Shown here piece by piece: positions 18,888-27,851 of a stretch of 41,887 nt of DNA. The stretch is from Candidatus Bipolaricaulota bacterium (GTDB lineage Bacteria; Bipolaricaulota; Bipolaricaulia; M55B111): positions 1-41,887 of the forward strand of contig JAIPHJ010000014.1 in assembly GCA_021735245.1 (NCBI GenBank). The letters run 5' to 3'. The position numbers and the translations under genes were made by a program. Each line of letters begins with the position of its first letter. Positions within the stretch are counted from its first letter, which is position 1. Under the pieces are notes generated by a model. The model was not told where the DNA came from. It was given only the letters and a program-made list of their open reading frames with translations, and did no database searches.

Positions 18888-19697
18888 TCAGTTACCTGAA
18901 TCCTCGATTACTTCAATCTCTTCGGCGTCGAATTCCTTGACTTCTTCTTGTGCCAGCTTGACCCGTATTGTCTCCTTCTGAACGTTTCTCTTTACGACTT
19001 TCCCTTTCCCCATTGGCGAATTAACTTCGCTACCTTTTTCGGGTAACTCTTCCAGCCGAGCCACGTAATCCTCAAGTTCGTACTGCAGGCAACAGGTCAA
19101 CCTTCCACATACTCCCGTTATTCTTTCCGGAGAGACAGATATTCCCTGCTTTTCGGCAAAATCCATAGGCACAGGTCCGGGATCGTAAAGGAACCTTCTA
19201 CAGCAGAGTTCCTGGCCGCAGCGACCTCGACCTCCCAAAATAGAAGCGGCCTCGCGGGGACCCACCTGCTCAAGTTCTATCCTGGTAGAATACTTCCTCG
19301 CCAGAGCCTTAACCAGGCCCCTGAAGTCGACCCTATGGGGAGCTTTAAAGTAAAATCTAAGCTGTGATTTCTGGAAGGAATACTCCGCACCGATAACATT
19401 CATCGGCAAAGACCTTTTGTCCGCAAGGCGCTGTGCTTCGGATATTGCTTTGTCCGCTTCTTCCTGGTTTAATTCGGCCTGAAGGATATCGTGATCGGTC
19501 GCCTTCCTCACTGCTTTCCATTGGTCCTCGCTCCCTTCGCCCCCCGGCATATCACCGGGCAGTACGATGCCCATTTCCCTCAACTGATCCTTCTCGATGA
19601 TATACTTTCCTTCGTCAGCAGGCTGACCCTCTGCGAACTCAGCAATGACTTTTCTTCGTTTCGTTTTCCTAAGACCAACAGGATATTTATCCGTCAT
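18888..19697 (-). CDS. ricT: PSP1-domain protein RicT (YaaT)
   Basis: 269 aa. In Bacillus, RicT (YaaT) is part of the Ric complex that supports RNase Y-dependent mRNA maturation and phosphorelay. The PSP1 domain with its cysteine set is clear: RCGQELCC (C160, C165, C166) and VCGRLTCC (C197, C202, C203), likely cluster ligands. The N-terminus is an extended, partly acidic region and the C-terminus is very acidic. AGGAGAC lies 6 nt before the ATG. It lies 55 bp downstream of holB on the same strand, the same pairing as in Bacillus, which supports both calls. Confidence 0.88.
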   Translation of the reverse strand: MTDKYPVGLRKTKRRKVIAEFAEGQPADEGKYIIEKDQLREMGIVLPGDMPGGEGSEDQWKAVRKATDHDILQAELNQEEADKAISEAQRLADKRSLPMNVIGAEYSFQKSQLRFYFKAPHRVDFRGLVKALARKYSTRIELEQVGPREAASILGGRGRCGQELCCRRFLYDPGPVPMDFAEKQGISVSPERITGVCGRLTCCLQYELEDYVARLEELPEKGSEVNSPMGKGKVVKRNVQKETIRVKLAQEEVKEFDAEEIEVIEDSGN

Positions 19698-19752
19698 TTT
19701 AGTCTCCTATGAGGTTCCAATTCAACCAATTTTAACCCACATCCCAGAGCAC

Positions 19753-20772
19753 TTATACCCCTTTCTTTCCGTCAAAGCTAGCGGGATTACCCGCCAGTTT
19801 CAACCAGACGCTTTCCAGCAACAACTGGCGGTTCACGTTTGAGGTCAGTGAGCCAATTGCCCTATCCATTACCCTTACTTTCTCCAGGCTTGCCCTGTAG
19901 TCCCCGTGAGGGTAACTGCTTTCATTTATTCCTTCTCTATAGCCGTCTCGGAAGATATTAAGCCCTTTTTCAAGGAACCATTCAAGGTCGCCTCGAGACA
20001 ATCCGGTCAGTTCTCCCGCCGAACCAATCAACTGGAAAAGACTTGCCCCTTCGAGTTTGTCGAATATAATCCGGGCCAGGGCGTCTCTTACGATATAACT
20101 ATCGCTGTCCACTATGCTCTTACTTAGCTCGATCAGTTCGGAGCCCGCGAACTCCTCCAGGGTTTCTTCTTTCTTTTCCAGAGGTCTTTCGAGGTCTTCT
20201 TCCAGTAGTTTATCCAGCAGGTTCGATTTCCGGTTTACTACCTCAGTCAGGTAGTCTACCTCTTGCTCGTCGAACCCCTTGCCGGACAATAGGTCCTTCA
20301 TCCCCTCTACGTTCGTTCCGCCCCTCGGTAATTGCTGACACCGTGATATAATAGTCGGTAATAGGCTATTCGGAGACTCCGTCAGCAGGAGAAAATAGAC
20401 GAATTCAGGCGGATCTTCCAGAATCTTCAACAGGCTATTTGCACCCTCGGGGGAAAGATCCTCCGCCCGGTTTATCACGAATAGCTTGTTTCGACTTTCG
20501 ACCGGGGAGTACGAAGAACTGGAAATTATTTCTTCAACTTGGTTTATCGATATCTTGCTATTATCATTCAATACCTCAATCCGGATGAAGTCAGGATGAG
20601 TATCCCGAATGACTTTCCCCCTGCATAATTTGTCGTCAGAGGGACAAAGGATTAGTTGACCCAGCTCTGCGGCGTAACTTTTCAGGTTAGTGCCTGATTT
20701 AGCGGGGGCCAGGTAAGCGTGGGTTAGTTCGTTTTTCTTCGCAGCTCGGGAAACGATATCTATGCTATTCAT
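19753..20772 (-). CDS. holB: DNA polymerase III delta-prime subunit (degenerate clamp-loader type)
   Basis: 339 aa. A clamp-loader subunit of the replisome. The AAA+ outline is kept: HAYLAPAKSG near the N-terminus, the SPEGANSLLKILEDPPE block (about residues 108-124) and IISRCQ, the SRC motif. The Walker A loop is lost (no GKT/S), as expected for a delta-prime subunit, and the usual four-cysteine zinc module is reduced to two cysteines. The start at 20772 is chosen over an in-frame ATG at 20793, because it avoids overlap with the divergent wecA gene and lies just after a -10 box. No Shine-Dalgarno site is present, consistent with a near-leaderless mRNA. ricT follows. Confidence 0.82.
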   Translation of the reverse strand: MNSIDIVSRAAKKNELTHAYLAPAKSGTNLKSYAAELGQLILCPSDDKLCRGKVIRDTHPDFIRIEVLNDNSKISINQVEEIISSSSYSPVESRNKLFVINRAEDLSPEGANSLLKILEDPPEFVYFLLLTESPNSLLPTIISRCQQLPRGGTNVEGMKDLLSGKGFDEQEVDYLTEVVNRKSNLLDKLLEEDLERPLEKKEETLEEFAGSELIELSKSIVDSDSYIVRDALARIIFDKLEGASLFQLIGSAGELTGLSRGDLEWFLEKGLNIFRDGYREGINESSYPHGDYRASLEKVRVMDRAIGSLTSNVNRQLLLESVWLKLAGNPASFDGKKGV

Positions 20773-20784
20773 TTTACCAAGGAG

Positions 20785-20813
20785 ATTATGCAAAACTTAC
20801 CATCAACTTTAAA
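20785..20813 (-). promoter_or_regulatory. Promoter of holB-ricT, giving a very short leader
   Basis: Minus strand: TTTAAA (20813-20808), 17 bp, CATAAT (20790-20785). Transcription would start near 20778, about 6 nt before the holB ATG. The -10 box overlaps the start codon of the divergent wecA gene (20788), so holB transcription and wecA translation starts share the same bases. Confidence 0.5.
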
Positions 20814-21750
20814 GTCGATTTTCCTCTCCAGTCAGTCTGCCTCGATATGGATACCACTGGTGATCACCGGCCTCAGCTGCCCCCTTCTAATCCGCTGGGC
20901 TCCAGCCATGAGGCTCTTCGATAGCCCCAGCGAGAGCTCCAGGAAGATCCACCACCAGGTAAAACCTCTTGGAGGAGCCGCCTTATTATTCGGGTTTATC
21001 CCCGTAATTTTATTATACGGAGTTACTCCGCTTTCCCTGGTTATAGCCGTTCTAATAGTCTTTCTAACGGGTTTATTCGATGATATAAGCGGTTTTGACC
21101 CTAAATCAAAGCTCTTTTTACAGATCGTGGCGGCGACCGTACTTGTAACCTCCCACCCGCTACCCGCTACGAACTTCCACCTGGTCGCCGACCTTAAAAT
21201 TAGTCTATCGGGAATTCCAAACATGGTTTTCGTCGGCTTCTGGCTGGTAGGAGGAACTAACGCGTTCAACCTGATAGATGGGCTGGACGGTCTGGCTGCC
21301 GGAATCGGGATAATTTCGCTTCTGCCCCTGATAACCTTTACTTTTGGCCAGGGCTCGTACCTGCTCCCGGCAGGGCTGGCTGCGGCACTTGTTGCTATCC
21401 TGGTCTACAACTTTTATCCGGCAAGACTTTTCCTGGGAGACGGTGGGTCCTATCTGGTTGGTTTTCTGGCATCCTACCTGGTGATTAATACCCTGTCCTC
21501 TATTTCTGGAGCGACCGCCGGCTGGAACCTTGGCGTCGGAATTCTTCTCATTGGAGTTCCGATCCTGGACACCGTACTGGCAATATTCAGGAGAACTGGA
21601 TCAAAAAAGGGAATCATGGAGGCCGATCAGGACCACCTGCACCATAAGTTATACCGGAAATTCGGTCACGTAACCGCCGTTCTGATGGTGTATCTGATCC
21701 AGGCCGTCTTATCTGGTCTTGCCCTGCTGGTTATCCTTTACACTGGATAA
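20788..21750 (+). CDS. Undecaprenyl-phosphate sugar-1-phosphate transferase, WecA/TagO type
   Basis: 320 aa, polytopic membrane protein of the MraY/WecA family, with about ten helices. It transfers a HexNAc-1-phosphate from UDP-sugar to undecaprenyl phosphate, starting polymer synthesis (teichoic acid, O-antigen or other). Conserved sites: FDD (D98, D99), NAFNLIDGLDG (about 158-168), FLGDGGS (about 216-222) and the D-x-DHLHHKL motif near 285 that defines the WecA/TagO group over MraY. An AAGGAG site precedes the ATG. The 3' end overlaps convergent ribD by 13 bp. It is the only polymer-assembly gene in this stretch. Confidence 0.88.
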   Translation: MQNLPSTLKSIFLSSQSASIWIPLVITGLSCPLLIRWAPAMRLFDSPSESSRKIHHQVKPLGGAALLFGFIPVILLYGVTPLSLVIAVLIVFLTGLFDDISGFDPKSKLFLQIVAATVLVTSHPLPATNFHLVADLKISLSGIPNMVFVGFWLVGGTNAFNLIDGLDGLAAGIGIISLLPLITFTFGQGSYLLPAGLAAALVAILVYNFYPARLFLGDGGSYLVGFLASYLVINTLSSISGATAGWNLGVGILLIGVPILDTVLAIFRRTGSKKGIMEADQDHLHHKLYRKFGHVTAVLMVYLIQAVLSGLALLVILYTG

Positions 21751-22835
21751 CCAACAAAAGAGACGTCTTCGCCAATCCTTTCCACTGTTAGGTCTTCTAC
21801 ACTGAGTCCGTCCTTAACCTGAGCCCTTCCTTCTCCCCCAACAGCGGGCACGGCTTCTCTCCCACCAACTATCTTCGGCGAATAGAAGAATCGAATTTTG
21901 TCGACGAGGTCTCGGTCGAGAAAACTCCAGGCTATTTCCGCTCCACCCTCTACAAGTAGGCTGTCGTACCCCCGTTCACCCATACGCTCCAGCAATAAAT
22001 CGAGATCCAACCCCCTCCCATCAGTCGGTATCTGCCAGACCTTGGCCCCGCAACTCTCGAATTTCTCCACCCTATCGTCTGGAACATCTTGCCCGGCTAC
22101 TAGAACGGTGGGAGCTGAACTCGAAAGCGTCAATATTCGGGAATCCGCCGGCGTCCTTCCTTCCGAGTCGAACACGAATCTTGAACCGTCCGGGCCTTCA
22201 GCATCCCTCACGTTTAACCGGGGGTCGTCAGCTATCACTGTATTGACTCCTACTCCCACTGCGCTGTACCGGGCCCTCAACTCGTGTACGAGCTCTCTGG
22301 AAGACTCCGAAGATATCCACCTGGCATCCCCCGTCCTCGTAGCTATCTTCCCATCGAGAGTCATCGCAAGCTTCAGCAAGACGAAAGGTCGGTCCGTCCT
22401 AACGTAGTGGAAGTAAATTTCGTTTATCTTCCGGGCTTCCTCTTCCATCAACCCGAGCGAAACCCCTACCCCTTCTTCCCGTAACCTTTTTATCCCTTTT
22501 CCGGCTACTCTTGGATTCGGGTCCTCAATTGCGACCTGAACCTTCTGCAGACCACTCTCGATTATCTTTTCGGTACAGGGCGGGGTCTTTCCGTAATGGG
22601 CGCAGGGCTCGAGCGTAACGTACAACGTCGCGTCTCTGACCGAATCACCCGCATCCTCAATAGCGTTGACTTCGGCATGTGGACCGCCGAATTTCTCGTG
22701 ATACCCCTCACCAACAATCTCTCCGTCCTTTACTATCACCGCCCCGACCTGGGGGTTCGGATTCACGAACCCACCGCCGCGCTTTGCCAGGCTCAGGGCT
22801 CTTCCCATGTAGTTCCGTCTGGTGTCTTCTTCCAT
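21738..22835 (-). CDS. ribD: Bifunctional riboflavin biosynthesis deaminase/reductase RibD
   Basis: 365 aa, full length. The N-terminal deaminase has HAEVNAI (H53, E55) and PCxH-x2-GKTPPC (C78, C87) as zinc ligands; the C-terminal reductase (from about residue 150) has the LKLAMTLDGKIAT block and ends with a dihydrofolate-reductase-like fold. It converts the pyrimidine from GTP cyclohydrolase II through two steps toward riboflavin. It lies 4 bp after the rpe stop, so it appears cotranscribed with the YugP-rpe pair, away from other rib genes. No FMN riboswitch was seen. Its 3' end overlaps the wecA-type gene. Confidence 0.94.
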   Translation of the reverse strand: MEEDTRRNYMGRALSLAKRGGGFVNPNPQVGAVIVKDGEIVGEGYHEKFGGPHAEVNAIEDAGDSVRDATLYVTLEPCAHYGKTPPCTEKIIESGLQKVQVAIEDPNPRVAGKGIKRLREEGVGVSLGLMEEEARKINEIYFHYVRTDRPFVLLKLAMTLDGKIATRTGDARWISSESSRELVHELRARYSAVGVGVNTVIADDPRLNVRDAEGPDGSRFVFDSEGRTPADSRILTLSSSAPTVLVAGQDVPDDRVEKFESCGAKVWQIPTDGRGLDLDLLLERMGERGYDSLLVEGGAEIAWSFLDRDLVDKIRFFYSPKIVGGREAVPAVGGEGRAQVKDGLSVEDLTVERIGEDVSFVGYPV

Positions 22836-22839
22836 TGTA

Positions 22840-23502
22840 TCAAGGGAGGGCTTTTTTCATATCTCTAACAGCCTGAATTCTATCTTCTTTTCCGAATATC
22901 GCCGAACCGGCGACTATTTTGTCGGCACCCGCCCGAACAACCGAGCCAACCGTCGAGGACGACATACCTCCGTCCACGGAAATATCCGTGTCGTAACCAT
23001 TTTCTCGAATCCGTTCGTCTAACACCTCTATCCTTTCTATTGCCTCCGGACTAAACTCCTGCCCACCAAATCCCGGCTCAACCCCCATAACCAGCACCTC
23101 GTCCAGTTCTTCCAGCAGTGGAAATATTTCTTCCACCGGACTTGCGGGCTTCTGGGATAGACCCACCTTACAGCCCAGGCCACTGAGCCGTTCAATTAGC
23201 TCAAAAGGGCGGTCCGTGGCTTCCGAGTGGAATATTATCACGTCTTCAGAATCAACTACAAACTCCGGACCGTACTTCCAGGGGTCGTCGATCATCAGAT
23301 GTATACTCAACGGGCAATTGACCCGATCCGATCCCTTAAGAGAGTTAGACACTAGCGGGCCGATAGTTATATTTGGAACGAAGTGTCCGTCCATCACGTC
23401 GACGTGAATTGAGCCGGCAACTTCATCCACGCTCTCGATCTCTTCGACCAGACAACCAAAATCGGCGGACAGAATCGACGGAGCAAAAACTACTTCTGAC
23501 AT
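22840..23502 (-). CDS. rpe: Ribulose-phosphate 3-epimerase
   Basis: 220 aa. Interconverts ribulose-5-P and xylulose-5-P in the pentose phosphate pathway. Conserved blocks of the TIM barrel are present: APSILSADF at the start, HVDVMDGHFVPN (H33, D35), the GVEPGFGGQEF loop and VDGGMSS with the second catalytic Asp. AGAGGTGA lies just before the ATG. It sits 5 bp after the YugP peptidase gene and 4 bp before ribD, forming a tight three-gene unit; ribulose-5-P is also a riboflavin precursor, which may explain the pairing. Confidence 0.95.
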   Translation of the reverse strand: MSEVVFAPSILSADFGCLVEEIESVDEVAGSIHVDVMDGHFVPNITIGPLVSNSLKGSDRVNCPLSIHLMIDDPWKYGPEFVVDSEDVIIFHSEATDRPFELIERLSGLGCKVGLSQKPASPVEEIFPLLEELDEVLVMGVEPGFGGQEFSPEAIERIEVLDERIRENGYDTDISVDGGMSSSTVGSVVRAGADKIVAGSAIFGKEDRIQAVRDMKKALP

Positions 23503-23507
23503 TTACT

Positions 23508-24179
23508 TCACCTCTTTTCCTTCATATCAACGAGTACGAGAAAACCTGCCGTAAGGTCCGTAAGTCTGGTAAGTATAGCCAATCCTAGTAACTTTTTCAG
23601 TCGAGCCAGTTCCCCGCCAGTCAATTCTCCGTGCCTGTCGAGATAGGTAAGTGCTTTTCTTGAAGCATCCACTTCCAGAGTAATCCTGGCCAAAAGAAAC
23701 AATAGGATCAAAAGGTAAAGGACCAGGGCCACCTTCAGGAGGGGAAAATAGAAAATAAATCCGACAATTGAGGCAACGGGAAAGATATACGAGAGAAAGA
23801 GGCCCAGCTTTTCGAAAATCTCAGTTGCGGCGACCAAAACCCGCGTTCTGCTGAACTGACTCGCGTGTGCCAGTTCGTGAGCAGAAATACCCAGGGTGAG
23901 AAGTGAGCTATTTTCCAGCCCAGGTACTTTTACTATCCCTTCTTCAAAGAGGAACTCTCCCCTTCCCCCTCCATCGACCTCCTTCAGCGTAACGTCAATT
24001 CCCTCGGACTCCAGCACTCTTTCCGCGAACGCTCTGCCAGTTAAACCTGAATCTGGAAGGTCCTCTTCAAATCGTCGGATATACGAGTCAGCCACTATTC
24101 GGACGATCAGGGAAACCGCCAGGAAAAACCCAACGAAACTAAACCCGATCGCCAAATAATTTTCAGTCAAGACTCCCAT
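23508..24179 (-). CDS. YugP-type membrane zinc metallopeptidase
   Basis: 223 aa. Membrane protein of the Zn-peptidase 2 (YugP, PF04298) family. One helix at about residues 8-30 is followed by the HELAH zinc motif (H101, E102, H105) in a peptidase domain, then two further hydrophobic helices (about 120-160) and a basic C-terminus. Function in the family is poorly known, probably membrane protein turnover. A good promoter sits so close that the leader would be only about 8 nt. It heads the unit with rpe and ribD. Confidence 0.82.
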   Translation of the reverse strand: MGVLTENYLAIGFSFVGFFLAVSLIVRIVADSYIRRFEEDLPDSGLTGRAFAERVLESEGIDVTLKEVDGGGRGEFLFEEGIVKVPGLENSSLLTLGISAHELAHASQFSRTRVLVAATEIFEKLGLFLSYIFPVASIVGFIFYFPLLKVALVLYLLILLFLLARITLEVDASRKALTYLDRHGELTGGELARLKKLLGLAILTRLTDLTAGFLVLVDMKEKR

Positions 24180-24193
24180 AACCGTAGAACCCC

Positions 24194-24222
24194 TTTATGA
24201 AAACAACCCAGCCCACTGTAAA
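24194..24222 (-). promoter_or_regulatory. Promoter of the yugP-rpe-ribD unit with very short leader
   Basis: Minus strand: TTTACA (24222-24217), 17-bp spacer, CATAAA (24199-24194). The predicted transcription start near 24187 leaves about 8 nt before the ATG at 24179, too little for a normal ribosome-binding site. Confidence 0.5.
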
Positions 24223-24348
24223 TGAAATAGTAATTTACCACGGACAAAAAGCAAATCTTTAAAGGGAACTATCAAGGTCCGTTGAAAAATAAACTTTTTT
24301 CTCTATCATAAAATCAAACCAAACCGGGGAGCAATCTTTCGTTCAATT

Positions 24349-24627
24349 ATGGAGCAAGAAAGAGCGCAGTTGAAAATAACAGGTCGGGTCCAGGGAGTAG
24401 GTTTTAGAAACAGTACAAGGAGGAAAGCAAGACAACTCGGGGTAACGGGCTGGGTAAAGAACCTGGCCGACGGTTCCGTCAAAGCGGTAGTGGAGGGAAA
24501 TAAAGAGGACGTGGAAGACCTAATATCCTGGGCAAACAGCGGACCAAGGCTGGCAAATGTAAACAAGATAGAGGTCGATCGGAAAGAAGCTAAAAACGAA
24601 TTTGAGAACTTTTCTATCCGCTATTAA
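24349..24627 (+). CDS. acyP: Acylphosphatase
   Basis: 92 aa, the standard size. Hydrolyses carboxyl-phosphate bonds such as acetyl phosphate. The signature GRVQGVGFR (residues 12-20, with the phosphate-binding R20) and the catalytic asparagine N38 in [10 protein letters not shown] are intact. It is alone on the plus strand between divergent yugP and convergent fadD; its last 14 bp overlap the fadD end. TTGAAA upstream at about 24280 may belong to its promoter, but no clear -10 box is correctly spaced. Confidence 0.92.
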   Translation: MEQERAQLKITGRVQGVGFRNSTRRKARQLGVTGWVKNLADGSVKAVVEGNKEDVEDLISWANSGPRLANVNKIEVDRKEAKNEFENFSIRY

Positions 24628-26284
24628 CTTCTTCTCCCTCCTCTTCCTTCTCCTTATACAGGTAGCGCTTTACTTTCTGAGTCGGCGTCTTCTCGAACGG
24701 CTCTTCGAGTATCTCTATATCCTTCTTACTTTTTATACGCATGTAAGGGGCGAGGCTTTTCGACTCGGACTTTATCTTCTCCCAGAGAAATGTCTTGATA
24801 TAATCTTTTTCTACGATCCCCTTCTCTTTGAGCTTTTCGTAATCTGGGTAGATAACGGCGGAAACTACAGCTCGCCCGTTTCTCCTCCCTTCTTTGACCA
24901 TAACTTCTTCGATAAAAGAAATACGGCCCAGCTCGTGCTCTACTTCCTCGGGATAGACGTTATTGCCCGACTCGAGAACTATTACGTTTTTGGTTCTCCC
25001 GTTGAGATGCAGGCCGCCGTCCTCGTCAATCCACCCCGAATCCCCCGTATGAAACCAGCCATCGTCCTCTAGAACTTCTTTTGTCTTCTCTTCATTCTTG
25101 TAATAACCCTTCATGACGTTAGGACCTTTTACCAGAACCTCGTTTATCTCCTTATCGTCCGTCTCTCTTAGTTTAATTTCTACGCTCGGAAGGGGAAGGC
25201 CAACGCTACCTTCCTTATCCGTAAAGGGATCACGAGTAAACGTAAGCACGGGAGATGTTTCCGTTAATCCGTAACCCTCCATAACGCCGATTCCAAGATT
25301 CCTCAATCCTTTTCCAGTCTCCGGGCTCAGAGGAGCACCACCCGAGGTAATGAACCTGAACTGGTTTCCTGCCAGCTTGGACTTCACCTGTGACTTCAGC
25401 AGGCTCGGGGCAAGTTTGTACAACAACCTCGACCACCAGGTGGATTTAATTTTCTCCAGAGTCTCCTCGTAAAGGGCATTTAGAAGCTTCGGCACCCCCA
25501 GGAGTATGGTACCCTCGTTGCCCCGAAGAACGCTGGGCAAGTTCCGATAGTCTACGGTATAGACCATCGAGGCCCCAAACGCCAGTGGGACCAGCAAAGT
25601 AGTAGTCAAACCGTATATATGGTCCCAGGGCAAGATGGAAACCATGCAGTCATCCGGGGTAACTTCCAGCGTCTCCGCTATGTCGTGGACGTTCACGAGG
25701 AGGTTTTCGTGAGATAGCATAACCCCCTTTCCGTGTCCCGTTGTACCCGAAGTATACATTAACACGGCTATTTCATCGGGATCCTGTGAAGGGCGATCCG
25801 TAAATTCCTCGCTGGAAAGAAAAGACTCCCACGACTTGAACCCTTCCTCCTCCTCTCCCCCGTATACCACTAAGTTTTCCAGGTGCGATAGAGAGTTGAA
25901 TTTTTCGGTCACGACGGAATGTTTGTCGCTTTGCACGATTGCCAGTTTCGATTCCGACTCGTGAAGTACGCGCCTAATTTCCTCGGAAGTGAAGTTATAG
26001 GCAATAGGTACGACAGTTGCTCCAACCCGCTGGGCAGCAAAAAACGTAGCGGCCCACTTCGGATGCGGTCTACCCACAATAGCTACCTTATCCCCCTTCT
26101 CGACTCCGTATTTGTCGACCATCGTCTGGGCCAACCTGCCTACAAGAGACGCTAACTCGTCGAACTTCACGCTTTTGTAGTCGTAACCGTCATCCGGCGT
26201 GGGAGCAGAAGTTTTAAACGTGCTATCTGGAAATTTTGACGTTGTTTCCGTAAATAGAGAATCCAAACTTTCGTACTCTTTCAT
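24614..26284 (-). CDS. Long-chain acyl-CoA synthetase (AMP-forming)
   Basis: 556 aa. ANL-superfamily enzyme that activates fatty acids via an acyl-adenylate. Visible motifs: P-loop [11 protein letters not shown] (177-187), [10 protein letters not shown], the [15 protein letters not shown] block, RTKNVIV, and a C-terminal TPTQKVKR with the catalytic lysine. This arrangement is of the FadD/FAA long-chain type, not acetyl-CoA synthetase. The start at 26284 follows a GAGG site at workable distance. It lies 59 bp after xseB on the same strand. No beta-oxidation genes are adjacent, so lipid activation for membrane use is as likely as catabolism. Confidence 0.87.
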   Translation of the reverse strand: MKEYESLDSLFTETTSKFPDSTFKTSAPTPDDGYDYKSVKFDELASLVGRLAQTMVDKYGVEKGDKVAIVGRPHPKWAATFFAAQRVGATVVPIAYNFTSEEIRRVLHESESKLAIVQSDKHSVVTEKFNSLSHLENLVVYGGEEEEGFKSWESFLSSEEFTDRPSQDPDEIAVLMYTSGTTGHGKGVMLSHENLLVNVHDIAETLEVTPDDCMVSILPWDHIYGLTTTLLVPLAFGASMVYTVDYRNLPSVLRGNEGTILLGVPKLLNALYEETLEKIKSTWWSRLLYKLAPSLLKSQVKSKLAGNQFRFITSGGAPLSPETGKGLRNLGIGVMEGYGLTETSPVLTFTRDPFTDKEGSVGLPLPSVEIKLRETDDKEINEVLVKGPNVMKGYYKNEEKTKEVLEDDGWFHTGDSGWIDEDGGLHLNGRTKNVIVLESGNNVYPEEVEHELGRISFIEEVMVKEGRRNGRAVVSAVIYPDYEKLKEKGIVEKDYIKTFLWEKIKSESKSLAPYMRIKSKKDIEILEEPFEKTPTQKVKRYLYKEKEEEGEEVNSG

Positions 26285-26343
26285 ATCTCATACCTCGTTT
26301 TGGGAACTATTTTTCCTAAAAAACAAATCGGTAGCTCTTAATT

Positions 26344-26574
26344 CTAAAGGTTGAAATCTTCAGCCTCAAAGTCCAGGTCACTTGATTCAACTACCTTCTT
26401 CAACCTGAGCTCCGCTTCCGACAGCCCCCCTTTGACTTCTTCGGCAAGCTTCACTCCCTTTTCGAATAGCTCTATCGATCTTTCCAGATCCAGCTGTTCG
26501 TTTTCCAGCTCTTTGACTATCGATTCCAGCTTCTCCAGATTGCCTTCAATATCTACTTTTTCCTGCTCACTCAT
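26344..26574 (-). CDS. xseB: Exodeoxyribonuclease VII small subunit
   Basis: 76 aa, typical length. It forms ExoVII with XseA, degrading single-stranded DNA. The family pattern of a helical hairpin is clear: a start around EGNLEKLESIVKELEN, then the LDLERSIELFEKGVKL block and an acidic end. It overlaps the end of xseA by 8 bp, as in most genomes, which supports coupled translation and assembly of the complex. Confidence 0.93.
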   Translation of the reverse strand: MSEQEKVDIEGNLEKLESIVKELENEQLDLERSIELFEKGVKLAEEVKGGLSEAELRLKKVVESSDLDFEAEDFNL

Positions 26575-27820
26575 CTTTATCCACCCCCGTGACCACAGAA
26601 CGAATAATACCTTTATACAGCCTTGTCTTCAAGTTTTCTCCCTCCTCTACGTCCCTGTAATCGGTGACCAACGACCCACTTTTCCCGTAAGTAACTGAAT
26701 ATCCCCTTTTAAGCAATTCGGTCGGATTGGCGTTTGAAAGCCTGTCAATCAGCGAGTTCAGAGAATCCCTGCGATGGGACAAAATATTCGGTCCACTCTC
26801 CACGAGTTCTACTGCTAACTCGTCGAACTCCTGGGACTTATCTTCAAGGTTTCGAAAGGGAATTCTAAACCCGAAACTGGAGATTAACCTGTCCAGCTTT
26901 TCTTTTCGGTCCTCGACAGCAGAGATCCCTGATTTTAATATTCGATTGGTATTTAACTCTACTTCTTTTAAGATTTCCCTCTTATCGGGAACAACTTCTT
27001 TTCCCGCTGCCGTCGGAGTAGGGACCCTAACGTCGGCAACAAAATCGGAGATCGTAAAATCTACTTCGTGGCCTACACCCGAGACCACGGGAAGGTCAGA
27101 GTCGTAGATAGCTCGAGCGACTTCTTCTTCGTTGAAGGGCCAGAGGTCCTCCAGTGAACCTCCACCCCGGCTGACGACGAGCAGATCGAGATCCATTTTT
27201 TTCCGGAGATCGTTAGCCCTGCGAATCGCCTCCGCTATTCTCTTCCCTGCCTCTTCGCCCTGAACTTTTACGGGAAAGATGTAACAGGTAACGGCGGGGA
27301 ACCTGCCCTCGATCGTCGAAACTATATCCTTAACAGCCGCCCCCGTTGGGGAAGTAATAATACCAATGGACCGGGGATACCGGGGAAGGCTTTTCTTTTG
27401 AGATTCGTCGAACAGACCTTCTTCCTTCAACCGTTTTTTCAGCTGTTGAAATTTCTTCTGAAGTCTACCCTTACCCACCTCTTTGAGGTCTCTAACCCTC
27501 AACTGGTAACGACCGCGCTTTTCGTAGACGGTCAAAGTCCCCTGGACGATTAGTGCCATTCCGTCCTCGGGTTTGAGGCCGGCTTGCCTTTTATCCCCCG
27601 AAAACATAACGGCGTCGATCTCGGAGTCCTCCTCCTTCAGCGTGAAGTAAAGGTGGCCGGCGGAGGATTCGTGAAGGTTGGAGACTTCCCCCTCGACCCA
27701 TAGTGATCGAAAATTCTCTTCTAAAAGATAACGAGCCTCCCTGTTTAACCTGGATACCGAATAAATTTCGTCGGTTCCGGGTTCGCCCTGTTTGGATGAG
27801 CTCGAACTGAAAGAATTCAT
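26567..27820 (-). CDS. xseA: Exodeoxyribonuclease VII large subunit
   Basis: 417 aa. Catalytic subunit of ExoVII. The N-terminal OB fold (about residues 15-110, YSVSRLNREARYLLEENF onward) is followed by the nuclease domain with GIITSPTGAAVKDI (about 155-168), VVSRGGGSLEDLWPFNEE and SGVGHEVDFTISDFVADVRVPTPTAA. A coiled-coil section near 280-350 binds XseB. No Shine-Dalgarno site precedes the ATG; the amidohydrolase stop lies 31 bp upstream. The gene is complete. Confidence 0.94.
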   Translation of the reverse strand: MNSFSSSSSKQGEPGTDEIYSVSRLNREARYLLEENFRSLWVEGEVSNLHESSAGHLYFTLKEEDSEIDAVMFSGDKRQAGLKPEDGMALIVQGTLTVYEKRGRYQLRVRDLKEVGKGRLQKKFQQLKKRLKEEGLFDESQKKSLPRYPRSIGIITSPTGAAVKDIVSTIEGRFPAVTCYIFPVKVQGEEAGKRIAEAIRRANDLRKKMDLDLLVVSRGGGSLEDLWPFNEEEVARAIYDSDLPVVSGVGHEVDFTISDFVADVRVPTPTAAGKEVVPDKREILKEVELNTNRILKSGISAVEDRKEKLDRLISSFGFRIPFRNLEDKSQEFDELAVELVESGPNILSHRRDSLNSLIDRLSNANPTELLKRGYSVTYGKSGSLVTDYRDVEEGENLKTRLYKGIIRSVVTGVDKDE

Positions 27821-27851
27821 TTTAAATCGGTCTATTCTCTCCGCTAAAAGG

